Shown piece after piece: positions 53,946-63,024 of a DNA stretch of 64,000 nt; position 1 is the stretch's first letter; every line of letters starts with the position of its first letter. Made by a program: the position numbers and the translations under genes. This stretch comes from Acidovorax_G lacteus. GTDB taxonomy: Bacteria; Pseudomonadota; Gammaproteobacteria; Burkholderiales; Burkholderiaceae_C. Under the pieces are notes generated by a model that was given only the letters and a program-made list of their open reading frames with translations, was not told the origin of the DNA and did not search any database. The stretch covers positions 1 to 64,000 of the forward strand of contig NZ_BAABEX010000004.1 of NCBI RefSeq assembly GCF_039540375.1, read 5' to 3'.

Positions 53946-54875
53946 GTGACCGCATCGCGGTGGCGCACCGAACTGCGTGACGTGTGCGAGCTGGTGCTGG
54001 CGCCATCGATTGCGGCCGTGCTGCCGTGGCGCTGGGCTTTTGCGCTCATGCGCCAGGTATTGCCGCACACGCCCTGGTACCGCAGCGCAGCCGACGCCGC
54101 ATGGCGAGAATTCGAGGCCCGGCCCGCCCATGCTTTGCTACCCGCCACACCGGCCGAACGCAACGCCATTGGGGCAGCATGGCGCGCGCAGCGGCAGTTG
54201 GTAAGCTGGGTGGACCACGCAGACCATTACCTCGCACGCAGCCGTGGCGACGCGTGGATGCGCGACCACCTGCGTGTGCAAGGCCAGTGGCCGCAGCCTG
54301 GGCAGGCGGCTTTGCTGCTGACGTTTCACTGGGGCGCTGGCATGTGGGGCCTGCGCCATGCCGCGGCGCAAGGCCTGGAGCCACGGGCCTTGGTGGCTTC
54401 GACCGAAGGCGAGCCCTTTCGGGGGCGTGCCGTGCTGGGTTGGTATGCCAAAGCGCGCACCGCAACAGTGCGCCGTGCACTGCGCTGCGACCCTCTGGAC
54501 GTAACGGGCAGTCTGCGACCGGCCATCAAAACACTGCGCGCAGGCGGGCAGGTGTTGGCCGCCATCGATGTGCCCGCCGACCAGGCGGCCAGCGCCGAAG
54601 CCATCCGTGTGTTGAGCATGCCCGCGGCCGTGCCCCGTGCCTTGCACCGGCTTGCGGTGGAGCAGAAGGTGCCGGTGTACGTGTACCTGACGGGCTTCAA
54701 CGCCGCGACGGGTGAACGCACGCTGCACATCCACGCGCTGGGCGTGTACGAAGACGCCAGCGTGCTCGTGCGCGATGTGTTTGCGCACCTGGAGCGTGCT
54801 ATTTGCCAAGATTCGGCCGCATGGCACTTCTGGGGTGAAGCGCCGCGGTTTTTTCGGCAGACAGAACCGGGCTAG
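53946..54875 (+). CDS. LpxL/HtrB-like acyltransferase-family protein, motif degenerate
   Basis: This 309-residue protein has the general layout of lipid A late acyltransferases: an N-terminal hydrophobic patch, LLLTFHWGAGMWGLRHAA at the catalytic position, a middle ALVAS segment, and GGQVLAAIDVPADQA. The HX4D/E motif is not intact (His128 is followed five residues on by Met133), so activity is doubtful or altered. The GTG start at 53946 is 3 bp after wzt, in the same operon. A role in modifying the exported lipid or glycan is inference. Confidence 0.65.
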   Translation: MTASRWRTELRDVCELVLAPSIAAVLPWRWAFALMRQVLPHTPWYRSAADAAWREFEARPAHALLPATPAERNAIGAAWRAQRQLVSWVDHADHYLARSRGDAWMRDHLRVQGQWPQPGQAALLLTFHWGAGMWGLRHAAAQGLEPRALVASTEGEPFRGRAVLGWYAKARTATVRRALRCDPLDVTGSLRPAIKTLRAGGQVLAAIDVPADQAASAEAIRVLSMPAAVPRALHRLAVEQKVPVYVYLTGFNAATGERTLHIHALGVYEDASVLVRDVFAHLERAICQDSAAWHFWGEAPRFFRQTEPG

Positions 54876-54928
54876 CGCCACTGCGGGGCCGCCATGCCAG
54901 GGATAGAGCAGCCCAGTAGCAATGCCAC

Positions 54929-55843
54929 CTAGCGCAACGGGCGGTTGGTGAACACACCACGCCCCATGTGCGCCCACACGCCGTCCCACACCGCACGGCA
55001 CAGCAGGCCCGCCATGCGCAGCCGTCCATGCTCGGGTTGCAGCAGATACAGCAGTGCGTACGGCACGATCTTGACCCATTGGTCCAGCCGCCACACCCAC
55101 GGAATGCAGGCCCGAAGCGACATGGCCAGCGAGTTGCGCACGTGAAAGTACGCACGAAAGTCTCGGCCTACGTACATGGTGCGCCCAAGGCAGCGGAAGG
55201 CGCGTTGGCCCAGATCATGTTGCATCACCGCCGACGGCGCTGCCAGCACGGTAAACCCCAGCTTGCGGGCGCGCAGGCACCATTCCACATCCACCCGGTC
55301 AATGAAGTATTCCGCGCGCATGGGGCCTACGCGCTCCCACATGGCAAGCGGGATCAGCATGCCAGACGCTGGCAGGTATTCCACTGGGAGCGGTTCCACC
55401 CAACCGTCGGCACACACACGCCGAATGCGGAGCCCGAAGCGCTGAATCAGCAGCGTCGAGCGCCCTGTTTTGACGTCTTGGCACACGGGGCCTGCCGCCG
55501 TAATGCCAGGCTGCGCGGCAGTGTCTAGGGCCGCGAGCAAGTGCGCCACCAGGTGTTCAGGCGGTAGGCTGTCCTGGTCCATGAGCAGCACATGGGTGGC
55601 GCCAAGCGCCCGGGCGTGTGCGATACCCGCGTTATGGGCTGCGCCAATGCCCAGGTTGTCAGGCTGCGCAATCAAGACCTCTTTGCCCCGAGCAGATGGG
55701 TGTGGCCTGCGCTCGGCCGGGGGCGTGTTGTCGATGACCACGGTGTGGGCCACCTGGGGCGCAAGGCGATCCAGCAGCACCTGCAGCGCCGCATAACGCG
55801 GGTGGTACGTGACGACCACCGCCACAACGCGGGCGCCTGTCAA
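54929..55843 (-). CDS. Family 2 glycosyltransferase, rhamnosyltransferase-like
   Basis: This 304-residue GT-A enzyme has VVAVVVTYHPR at the N-terminus, LAQPDNLGIGAAHNAGIAHA, the DxD site LLMDQDSLPP and the acceptor region EYFIDRVDVEWCLRARKLGF. This pattern is typical of dTDP-rhamnosyltransferases (RfbF/WbbL type). The start is TTG at 55843, with GAGGG upstream inside the end of the preceding gene. It lies 8 bp after the 1297-residue glycosyltransferase and is convergent with the wzm-wzt operon. Confidence 0.87.
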   Translation of the reverse strand: MTGARVVAVVVTYHPRYAALQVLLDRLAPQVAHTVVIDNTPPAERRPHPSARGKEVLIAQPDNLGIGAAHNAGIAHARALGATHVLLMDQDSLPPEHLVAHLLAALDTAAQPGITAAGPVCQDVKTGRSTLLIQRFGLRIRRVCADGWVEPLPVEYLPASGMLIPLAMWERVGPMRAEYFIDRVDVEWCLRARKLGFTVLAAPSAVMQHDLGQRAFRCLGRTMYVGRDFRAYFHVRNSLAMSLRACIPWVWRLDQWVKIVPYALLYLLQPEHGRLRMAGLLCRAVWDGVWAHMGRGVFTNRPLR

Positions 55844-55851
55844 TGCTGCCC

Positions 55852-58800
55852 TCAGCGGCTGAGCAGGCCCTTGATGCGGTGGCGCACCGGGTGTGGCACA
55901 GCTCGCACCAGTGGCCCGAGCAGGGCGCTGCGCTGAAGCCGCAACGCCCAGCGGTAGAGCCGCCCACGGGGCGCTTCGTGCGGAGTGGTGGCCCGCGCCT
56001 CTGCCACCATGCCCGCCGCCATGCGGGCAGCATCTGCCGCATCTTGATGCGCCGGGCTGGCCGCGAACGTTGCGTAGTCCCGCACATAACTCCAGGGGCC
56101 CATGCGTTGGGCCAGGTCCTGTAGCGCTTTGGGCAATGCTGGGGCCGTGGGCGCTTGCGCAAGCGGCTCACTCATTTGCTGGCGAATATGTGCAAATAAC
56201 TCCACCCACTGGGCCGGGGTGCTGTCCCAAGCCTGCACCCAGCTCCACGGGCGGCCTGCCACACGTTCCACAAAGGCACCGAGGTTGGGCACAACCACGG
56301 GCAGCCCTTCCTGGAGGGCTGCGCTGAGTGTGTAGCTGTAGGTCTCGGGCCACAGTGCGGGAAACCACGCCACATCCGGCGCAATGCGTTGCAGCAGGGC
56401 CGGAAGATCCGCCTCGTCGTACTCGCCATGCACAGTGAGCGCAGAGCCGCGCGTCTGCAGGTGCCGATACCCAAAGCCGATGAGATGAAATTCAACTGGA
56501 ACGCCGGCACGGTGCGCCTGCGCCGCCGTGGCTTCCAGCACCTCGGCCCCTTTGATGATGCTCAGAGCCCCGATCACCACCACCCGCAGCGGCCGCAGAG
56601 GAAGTCGCCCAGACGGGCGAGGTGCAGGGCAAGCGCCAGCGTCCAGATCGGTGTGCGGAGCACAGCGCACACGGGCGGTAGGAAACGCCTGCAGCATGCG
56701 CTGGGCCGTGTCGAGACTGGGCGTGAGGACGTAGCGCGCGCCTTCCAGAAACACCCGATTGCGAATGCGCCATGCCTCGATTTTTTCTACCACTGCGGGC
56801 AGAGACGGAGGATGCGCCCCGCCGCAACATTCGCCCTGCACATCCACTTCATAGCGGTTGTGCGCGCCGGTGAGCGTGATGTTGGTGCAAAAGCTGTAGA
56901 AGTCGTGGGCAGTGAAGTCATACCCGACGCCGAGCCGCTGGGGCAGGTTCCAGGCAAAGTCGTGGTGGCCCACCAGGTGGTGAATGTGCACGTGCACCAC
57001 GCCCAGGGTCTGCAGCAGGCGGACCAGCCGGTCCTGGTCGGTGTTGAGGTCAAACACGGCGCGCCAGCGGTCTGACAGCGCGGCCAGCGATGCCGCGGGG
57101 GAGTTGGATCGTCGGTCAGGCTCTACCAGTTGCAACACCACGTGGTGGCTGCCAGCGGGCTTCAGGGACAGAAACGTCACGTGGTCTGCCAGCGTCTGCG
57201 CCAGTTCGAGCACGTGGCGTTGCGTGCCGCCACCCCGGTCGTGGTTCACCGCCAGCACCACAGGCAGCCGCCCTTGCTCTGTGGCCAGAAGCCATTCCAC
57301 GGCCAGACGGGCCGGCAGGGCGGGGTCTTGTGCGACGAATGACATCACCTGCGCTTCGTAGCCGGGGTGCAGTCTGCGCAGTGTCTCCATGGCGGCCTGC
57401 TCGCGTGGGCTTTTGCTCTCGCCAAAGCTCACCCCGCCAGTGTGCAGCACATACGTGTCCAGTGCGTGCAAGTTGCGCCAGCCGGCCGTTTGTGCGCGCT
57501 GGCAGAAGTCGTTTTCTTCGCCATAGCCTTTGCCGAAGTGTTCTTCGTCAAAGAATCCCACGGCATCCAGGCAGTCGCGGCGGATGTACATGCAGAAGCC
57601 GACGCCGGTGGGCACGTCGATGGCCTGATCGGGGTTCGCCTGGGCGAACAGCGCATCCAGGCTGGCCGTCGTCTGCCCGGGCGGTAAAGGGTTGGCCGCA
57701 CAGAACACCGGATAGCTGCAGATGGTGGCGTTGCTGGAGAACGGAGTGACGGTACCGACCCTTGCGTGCCGGTAGGCCGCCTTGCGCAATCGGTCGAGCC
57801 AGTCATTGGCCACTTCGGTGTCGCTGTTGAGCAGCACTACGTCATGGGCGGTGGCATAGCGCATGCCACGGTTGACGGTTCCTACAAATCCGAGGTTCTG
57901 CTCGTTCTCCAGGAGCGTGATGCGCGGCTCCTGCGCAGCCTTGTTGCGCAGCCATTGCGTGACGGCAGGCTCTGGACTGGCATCGTTGATGACGATGAGC
58001 CGGTACCGCTGGCGCACGGGGGCCGACAGCACCGATTCGACACACAGCTGCGTGTCGGCGAGACCCCGGTACACCGGCACGATCACGTCCACCACATCGC
58101 TGAGCGGCATGGGCACCGGGGCGGTGGCTTCGTGCGGCTGCGCTGCGGGTACGCCGGACCCGGAGAGCGCGGCGGGCGCTTGCGCGGGCAATGCTTGTTG
58201 CAACTGCGATTGCGAGGGGCGGAGCCACCGGGTCAGTGCGCGCGCATAGCGAACCGATCGCAGACGGGTCAGGTTCTCAACGTGCGCAGCCATGCCGCGC
58301 AGCTGGCCTTGCAGGTCCTCGACGGTGGCGAGCGCGTTTTGCCGCTCTGCCAGCAGGAACTGACGCTCGCGTTGTTCCTGGTCCAACTGGCGGTGCAAGG
58401 CCGCGTGCAGGTGGTGCAGCTCGGCGTGTTCCAGTGCGAGCTTCTCGTGCTCCTGTCGCATAGCGGGTATCTGTTCAGTTTGGAGCCGAAGGAACTGTTG
58501 TTCCTCCAGCAATGGCGCGATGGCCCCTGAGAGTGCGAGGTAGTCGGACGACATGGGCCAGCCCAGCTCGACCTCGAGTACGCCGCCCACCGCCGCGACT
58601 GCTTCAAGCGCAGGGGCTGGAAGTGGCAACTCGAACCAAGGTTCGTCTCCTGTGAGCAGGGCCATCGTGGCACCTGCAGCAGACGGTGGCAGGTGCCACA
58701 CCATTTGCTGATGGGGCCGGGTACCCAGCAGCGCGGCGAGTCCGTCTCGTGACGTCCAGTGCCACAACACATCACCCGCGCTACTGCGCAACATGAGGCG

Positions 58801-59745
58801 GTACAGGTGCAGAAATCCGGGGCGATCCGCAGGGTCCAGACGCAGTTTGGTCAGTGGGCTGGGTTGCGCTGCCAGTGCAAAAGTCAACGTCTGTTGCAGA
58901 ACGCCGACCGTACCTGGTGTCACCAGTTTTTGTGCTTCGTCATACTGTTCGCCGCGGCTCCAGTAGAGCTGGGCCGAAAATCGAGCAGACGGCTCAGGGT
59001 GGTGCAAGACTGGCGCATGCTGTGTAGGCTGATCCTCGTCTTGGGAAATGCTACGGGGTTTTACGACACCGACAAACTGGTAGGTCAAGGCGTCGGGGGT
59101 TGCCAACAGATGGCGTGCCATGCTGGGCGAGAGTCGGTCGAAGGCTGCGTTGAATTCCGACTCTGGAAGCTCGCGCTGAATGCAGTCGAGGGTTTCAAGC
59201 GCCCATCCGTGCTCTCGCAGGAACCGGGTCAATGAGAGGCGGGTGAAAAAGCGCAAGTGCGTGCGGTCCAGCAGCCCCTCGTCGCGGTAGCGAAAGTCGC
59301 CATCGAGCAACTCTGCCACCAGACCGCAGTACCCAGCGTTGGGTACCGAAATCAGCAGCTGCCCTGTGGGCTGCAGCAACGACCTGCAGGCTTGCAAGAC
59401 CTGTTCAGGTTGCTTGAGGTGCTCGAGAACATCGGCGCAGACGATCGCGTCGTACCGGGTGCCCGCAAAGGTCTGTAGCAGGTCGAGCGTTTCCAGGTCG
59501 CCCACTACCAGTCGGCCATAGCTCGCGGAGGCGATTTCCGCCTCTGCCTCACTCAGCGTGACGCCATCCACCGTAACCTGTCGCGCCTTCTGAAGGAGCC
59601 ACCTACCGAGTGCGCCGGTGCCACACCCCAGGTCCAGCACACGCGCACCGTCCGGAATCCAGCCTGCCACCACACTCAACGAGGTGCGTTCTTCGGCGCG
59701 TATCTCGCGGGCATAGACGTGCAAGGATGGGCTGTGGGCAGACAT
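55852..59745 (-). CDS. Modular methyltransferase, coiled-coil, GT2 and GT4 protein
   Basis: This 1297-residue protein has four parts. Residues 1 to about 228 are a SAM methyltransferase (VLDLGCGTGALG, ADVLEHL). Residues about 255-405 are an uncharacterised beta-rich module. Residues about 410-500 are a Glu/Gln/Leu-rich coiled coil. Residues about 551-800 are a GT2 domain (VVDVIVPVYRG, LLNSDTEV, GYGEENDFCQRAQ) and about 825-1200 a GT4/GT-B domain (NHDRGGGTQRHVLEL, ALWPETYSYTLSAALQEGLPVV). It is cytoplasmic. The make-up suggests a combined chain polymerase and terminator or ruler, as split between WbdA and WbdD in O9a. The next gene is a rhamnosyltransferase. Confidence 0.85.
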   Translation of the reverse strand: MSAHSPSLHVYAREIRAEERTSLSVVAGWIPDGARVLDLGCGTGALGRWLLQKARQVTVDGVTLSEAEAEIASASYGRLVVGDLETLDLLQTFAGTRYDAIVCADVLEHLKQPEQVLQACRSLLQPTGQLLISVPNAGYCGLVAELLDGDFRYRDEGLLDRTHLRFFTRLSLTRFLREHGWALETLDCIQRELPESEFNAAFDRLSPSMARHLLATPDALTYQFVGVVKPRSISQDEDQPTQHAPVLHHPEPSARFSAQLYWSRGEQYDEAQKLVTPGTVGVLQQTLTFALAAQPSPLTKLRLDPADRPGFLHLYRLMLRSSAGDVLWHWTSRDGLAALLGTRPHQQMVWHLPPSAAGATMALLTGDEPWFELPLPAPALEAVAAVGGVLEVELGWPMSSDYLALSGAIAPLLEEQQFLRLQTEQIPAMRQEHEKLALEHAELHHLHAALHRQLDQEQRERQFLLAERQNALATVEDLQGQLRGMAAHVENLTRLRSVRYARALTRWLRPSQSQLQQALPAQAPAALSGSGVPAAQPHEATAPVPMPLSDVVDVIVPVYRGLADTQLCVESVLSAPVRQRYRLIVINDASPEPAVTQWLRNKAAQEPRITLLENEQNLGFVGTVNRGMRYATAHDVVLLNSDTEVANDWLDRLRKAAYRHARVGTVTPFSSNATICSYPVFCAANPLPPGQTTASLDALFAQANPDQAIDVPTGVGFCMYIRRDCLDAVGFFDEEHFGKGYGEENDFCQRAQTAGWRNLHALDTYVLHTGGVSFGESKSPREQAAMETLRRLHPGYEAQVMSFVAQDPALPARLAVEWLLATEQGRLPVVLAVNHDRGGGTQRHVLELAQTLADHVTFLSLKPAGSHHVVLQLVEPDRRSNSPAASLAALSDRWRAVFDLNTDQDRLVRLLQTLGVVHVHIHHLVGHHDFAWNLPQRLGVGYDFTAHDFYSFCTNITLTGAHNRYEVDVQGECCGGAHPPSLPAVVEKIEAWRIRNRVFLEGARYVLTPSLDTAQRMLQAFPTARVRCAPHTDLDAGACPAPRPSGRLPLRPLRVVVIGALSIIKGAEVLEATAAQAHRAGVPVEFHLIGFGYRHLQTRGSALTVHGEYDEADLPALLQRIAPDVAWFPALWPETYSYTLSAALQEGLPVVVPNLGAFVERVAGRPWSWVQAWDSTPAQWVELFAHIRQQMSEPLAQAPTAPALPKALQDLAQRMGPWSYVRDYATFAASPAHQDAADAARMAAGMVAEARATTPHEAPRGRLYRWALRLQRSALLGPLVRAVPHPVRHRIKGLLSR

Positions 59746-59879
59746 GGTTCGCGATTATGCCGACCCCCTCCGTGCCGCGTGACAGCCCGGGGGAGGTGTG
59801 GCCCTACACTTGCGGCCCAGCGACTATCTCCCGCATGACGGTAGGACGACGTGGTCGTGAACATTGCCACTGGGGTCTG

Positions 59880-61811
59880 ATGTCCTTGTCACATTCTTTC
59901 TCGTCGCGTTGGGCTGGGGTTGCCGCTGCGCTTCTACTGACCCTTTTGGCCTGGTGGGGCGTGATATGGGCATTGCCCCAACTGCCGCAGCGCTTGTTGC
60001 TGTTGCCCATGGTCGGTGGGTTGGAGCCATGTTGGCAGGATGACGCTGCGAGCGAATGTCCCGGGGGCGGGTCTACGGGGCAAGTGGTCTCGCAGACGCT
60101 GGACGCGCTGGGGCCCTCGACCACCGAGGACTATGTGGTTGGATACACGCTCCATATTCCCTTGTTGCAGCTTTTTCGACCCTCGGAAACTGGCGGGTGG
60201 CGTGTCGATCGCGAAGCGGTGCATCGCCTGGTTGCGACGGTGGCAGAGGTCCCCAGGCCGGTGTTGCTGTATTTGTTCTCCACGCACTTCGGGGTTGAAT
60301 CGCAGATCGAAGCGGAGTTGGCCCGAGACCCGAAGAACATGGCGGTGACGGTGGACGGTCCGCTGCCCCCGGATCGTTATTACGGCATTCCCATCTATCC
60401 GTGGTCGGTTGCGCGGCGAGACAACGAGCTGACGCATCGCCGGGAGGAGGCCATCGGCGCTGTGGCAGAGGCTGTCTGCGCTTTGCCGCGACCTGCGCAG
60501 CAGCGTATCGTGGGGACCACCATCCTCGGGGAGGTCCACCAGCTGTTTCCGGACTTTTCTGCGGGCATGGGATTCGACCGTGCTTATCGCATCACCGACT
60601 ACAGCCCGGTGTCGGTCGAGGGGTTTCAACGGTTTCTCCAGCACCGGTTTGGCACCGTACAGGCGCTCAACGCGGCAATAGGAGCCCAGTTTGAGAGTTG
60701 GCAGGAGGTACTGCCCCCGGGGCGCGATATTCGATCCGACACCCTCCGGCGGTTTGAGGAGCATCTGGACCCGTATGCCCACGGCATAGTTCCCGTGTCG
60801 GGGTGGGTGTTCGACCAGCGCCAGCGGCAGCCCACCATCCGGGTACTCGTCAACGGGCAAGAGCGCGGTGTCTCGAAGGCGCGGCTGGGGCGCCAGGATG
60901 TCGCCGAGGCTTTGCCCGGCCTGGGCACTGCCGACGTCGGCTGGCGTGTGGACCTGGACGTTCGCACCTGGGCACCGGGACGGTATGCGGTGGAAGTCGT
61001 GCTCGACCGTCCCGGTGATCTGCCGTTGCTACTGGGGGTGCGAGAAATTGCCCTGGTGGACCGAGCGCAGAGCACCCCGCCCCCGGTGCCGCCCTACACA
61101 CGCCAGCCCTTTGCCACGGACGACCCGGGGGTGCGTTTTGCGGTGGATACCCCCAAGCCAGGGCTCGCGGTGTTCGTCAACCCGTTGGTGCCATGGTGGC
61201 ATGCGTTCCGCGCGCTGCAGGTGCGAGACCATCTGCAGCACTTTGCCCGGTTGCTCGACAAGACCTGCCTGGGGGAGCGGCCGGTGTTCACCCACCAGAT
61301 CATCCCGTTCACCAACCCCGGTTGGGACAGCACCCGGTTTGCCAGCGAAGCCAGCTTACAGCCTGGCCATGGCATGGAGCTGGGCATCAGTCTGTACGGC
61401 GAAGCCGCCATGGGGGCCTCTGTGCAGGAATGGCTGGGCCAGCAGCGCGGCCAACCCGTCGGGCCCGGGCAGGCTTCGTTTTTCCGACGTTACGGCGTGA
61501 CGGAGTTTCATCCTCTGCGCCCGCTGGAGGCCGCCGAACTGCATGGCGTGCTGCAGGGACATCGCGCCGAAGGAGCACAGTTTGTGTCGTTTTTCCTGGA
61601 GCCTGCGCACAGCCAAGCACCTGTCGCCAACTGGGCATCGTTCGATCGCCGGAACACCCAGTACGGATCGGATCGGCTTTACACCGCGGTGCAAGGCGTG
61701 CTGGCCGCGCGCAACGGGATGCAAACGCGGTGTGAAGGCGTGGAGCGTCGGGCCATCAGGCCGCCAGACACGCTAGCATCTCGGGCTGGCGTGCCGTATT
61801 CCAATCGCTGA
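59880..61811 (+). CDS. Membrane-anchored glycoside-hydrolase-like protein
   Basis: This 643-residue protein has one N-terminal membrane helix (about 11-34) and a large periplasmic part. Residues about 85-280 and 405-610 look like two parts of a TIM barrel. The segment YSPVSVEGFQRFLQHRFGTVQALNAAIG (about 241-268) is like the GH42/clan-A signature. Candidate acids are Glu218 (ILGEVHQ), Glu508 (SLYGEAA) and Glu574 (FFLEPAH). Residues about 301-395 form an inserted beta-sandwich (GWVFD...VLVNGQERG...PGRYAVEVVLD) seen in sugar-related proteins. The start is uncertain (59835 is also possible). Activity is a prediction only. Confidence 0.65.
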   Translation: MSLSHSFSSRWAGVAAALLLTLLAWWGVIWALPQLPQRLLLLPMVGGLEPCWQDDAASECPGGGSTGQVVSQTLDALGPSTTEDYVVGYTLHIPLLQLFRPSETGGWRVDREAVHRLVATVAEVPRPVLLYLFSTHFGVESQIEAELARDPKNMAVTVDGPLPPDRYYGIPIYPWSVARRDNELTHRREEAIGAVAEAVCALPRPAQQRIVGTTILGEVHQLFPDFSAGMGFDRAYRITDYSPVSVEGFQRFLQHRFGTVQALNAAIGAQFESWQEVLPPGRDIRSDTLRRFEEHLDPYAHGIVPVSGWVFDQRQRQPTIRVLVNGQERGVSKARLGRQDVAEALPGLGTADVGWRVDLDVRTWAPGRYAVEVVLDRPGDLPLLLGVREIALVDRAQSTPPPVPPYTRQPFATDDPGVRFAVDTPKPGLAVFVNPLVPWWHAFRALQVRDHLQHFARLLDKTCLGERPVFTHQIIPFTNPGWDSTRFASEASLQPGHGMELGISLYGEAAMGASVQEWLGQQRGQPVGPGQASFFRRYGVTEFHPLRPLEAAELHGVLQGHRAEGAQFVSFFLEPAHSQAPVANWASFDRRNTQYGSDRLYTAVQGVLAARNGMQTRCEGVERRAIRPPDTLASRAGVPYSNR

Positions 61812-61832
61812 TGGCGGCTGCTTGCTTTATTC

Positions 61833-62936
61833 ATGATCCTGCTGTCGCTCATCGCTTTTGTCTGCGCTACCCTGACGGCCGCCTTCATCGTCCGCTGGGC
61901 GCGCGACCACGCCGCCGCGTACGGGCACGGCATGCCGCAGCGCTTTCACCACGGCGATGTGCCGCGCCTGGGTGGGTTGGCCCTGCTGCTGGCTTTGGGG
62001 GTGAGCTGGCTGCTCGGGGTGCTGCAGTCGGCATACGGTGGTGACCCGGGCTCTTTGCGCCTGGGGCCCTGGGTGGGGCTGTGGATGCTGGCCCTGCTGC
62101 CCGCCGCGCTGGGCGGCATTGCCGAAGACATGACGCAGCGCCTGTCGGTGCGCTACCGGCTCGCGCTCACCGGGGCGTCGGCGGTGCTGGCGCTGTGGCT
62201 GCTGGGGTTGCAATTGCCGCGCTTTGGCATCGAATGGCTGGATGCGCTGCTGGCCGCGGCCCCCTGGCTGGGCTGGGCGGTGGTGCTGCTGGCCGTGACC
62301 GGCATGCCGCACGCCTTCAACATCATCGACGGCTACAACGGGCTGGCGGGCATGGTGGCGCTGATCGTCTGCCTGGCGCTGGCCCATGTGGCCTTGCAGG
62401 TGGGCGACCGCGGGCTGGCGGCGCTGCTGGTGACCACCGCTGCGGCCACGGCGGGGTTTCTGGTGTGGAACTACCCGCGCGGCATGCTGTTTGCGGGCGA
62501 TGGCGGGGCGTATGTCTGGGGCGTGGTGATTGCGCTGGCCAGCCTGTCGCTGGTGCAGCGCAACGGCGAGGTTTCGCCCTGGTTTCCGATGCTGCTGCTG
62601 ATCTACCCGGTGTGGGAGACGGTGTTCTCCATCTACCGCAAGGCGGTGCGGGGCATTTCGCCCGGGGTGGCCGATGCGCTGCACTTTCACCAGCTGATCT
62701 ACCGCCGCATCGTGCGCGGCGTGTTCCACGACGACGAGTCGCGCCGTCTGCTGATGCGCAACAACCGCACTTCGCCCTACCTGTGGGGCTTTACGCTGCT
62801 GACGGTGGTGCCGGCGGTGCTGTTCTGGAACAACACCCTGGTGCTGATGGCGTTTTGTGCGCTGTTTGTGGTGAGCTACGTGACGGCCTACCTGGCGATC
62901 GTGCGCTTCAAGGTGCCGGGCTGGCTGCGCCACTGA
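61833..62936 (+). CDS. WecA/MraY-family undecaprenyl-phosphate sugar-1-P transferase
   Basis: This polytopic (about 10-11 helices) inner-membrane transferase puts the first sugar-1-phosphate on undecaprenyl phosphate for polysaccharide assembly. The 367-residue protein has PRLGGLALLLALG near the N-terminus, GGIAEDMTQRLS (the DD motif reads ED here), FNIIDGYNGLAGM with the catalytic Asp, and a cytoplasmic loop with DALHFHQLIYRRI, the nucleotide-sugar-recognition His motif. WecA-like more than MraY-like. It lies 21 bp after the hydrolase-like gene. Confidence 0.87.
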   Translation: MILLSLIAFVCATLTAAFIVRWARDHAAAYGHGMPQRFHHGDVPRLGGLALLLALGVSWLLGVLQSAYGGDPGSLRLGPWVGLWMLALLPAALGGIAEDMTQRLSVRYRLALTGASAVLALWLLGLQLPRFGIEWLDALLAAAPWLGWAVVLLAVTGMPHAFNIIDGYNGLAGMVALIVCLALAHVALQVGDRGLAALLVTTAAATAGFLVWNYPRGMLFAGDGGAYVWGVVIALASLSLVQRNGEVSPWFPMLLLIYPVWETVFSIYRKAVRGISPGVADALHFHQLIYRRIVRGVFHDDESRRLLMRNNRTSPYLWGFTLLTVVPAVLFWNNTLVLMAFCALFVVSYVTAYLAIVRFKVPGWLRH

Positions 62937-63024
62937 GCGGGCGGACGCCCTCGCGCCCGCAGGGCCTGCGGGATGCGGCACAATTTGCGGCACTTGGTTC
63001 TTCCACCTTTTTGGCCCGCTTTCC

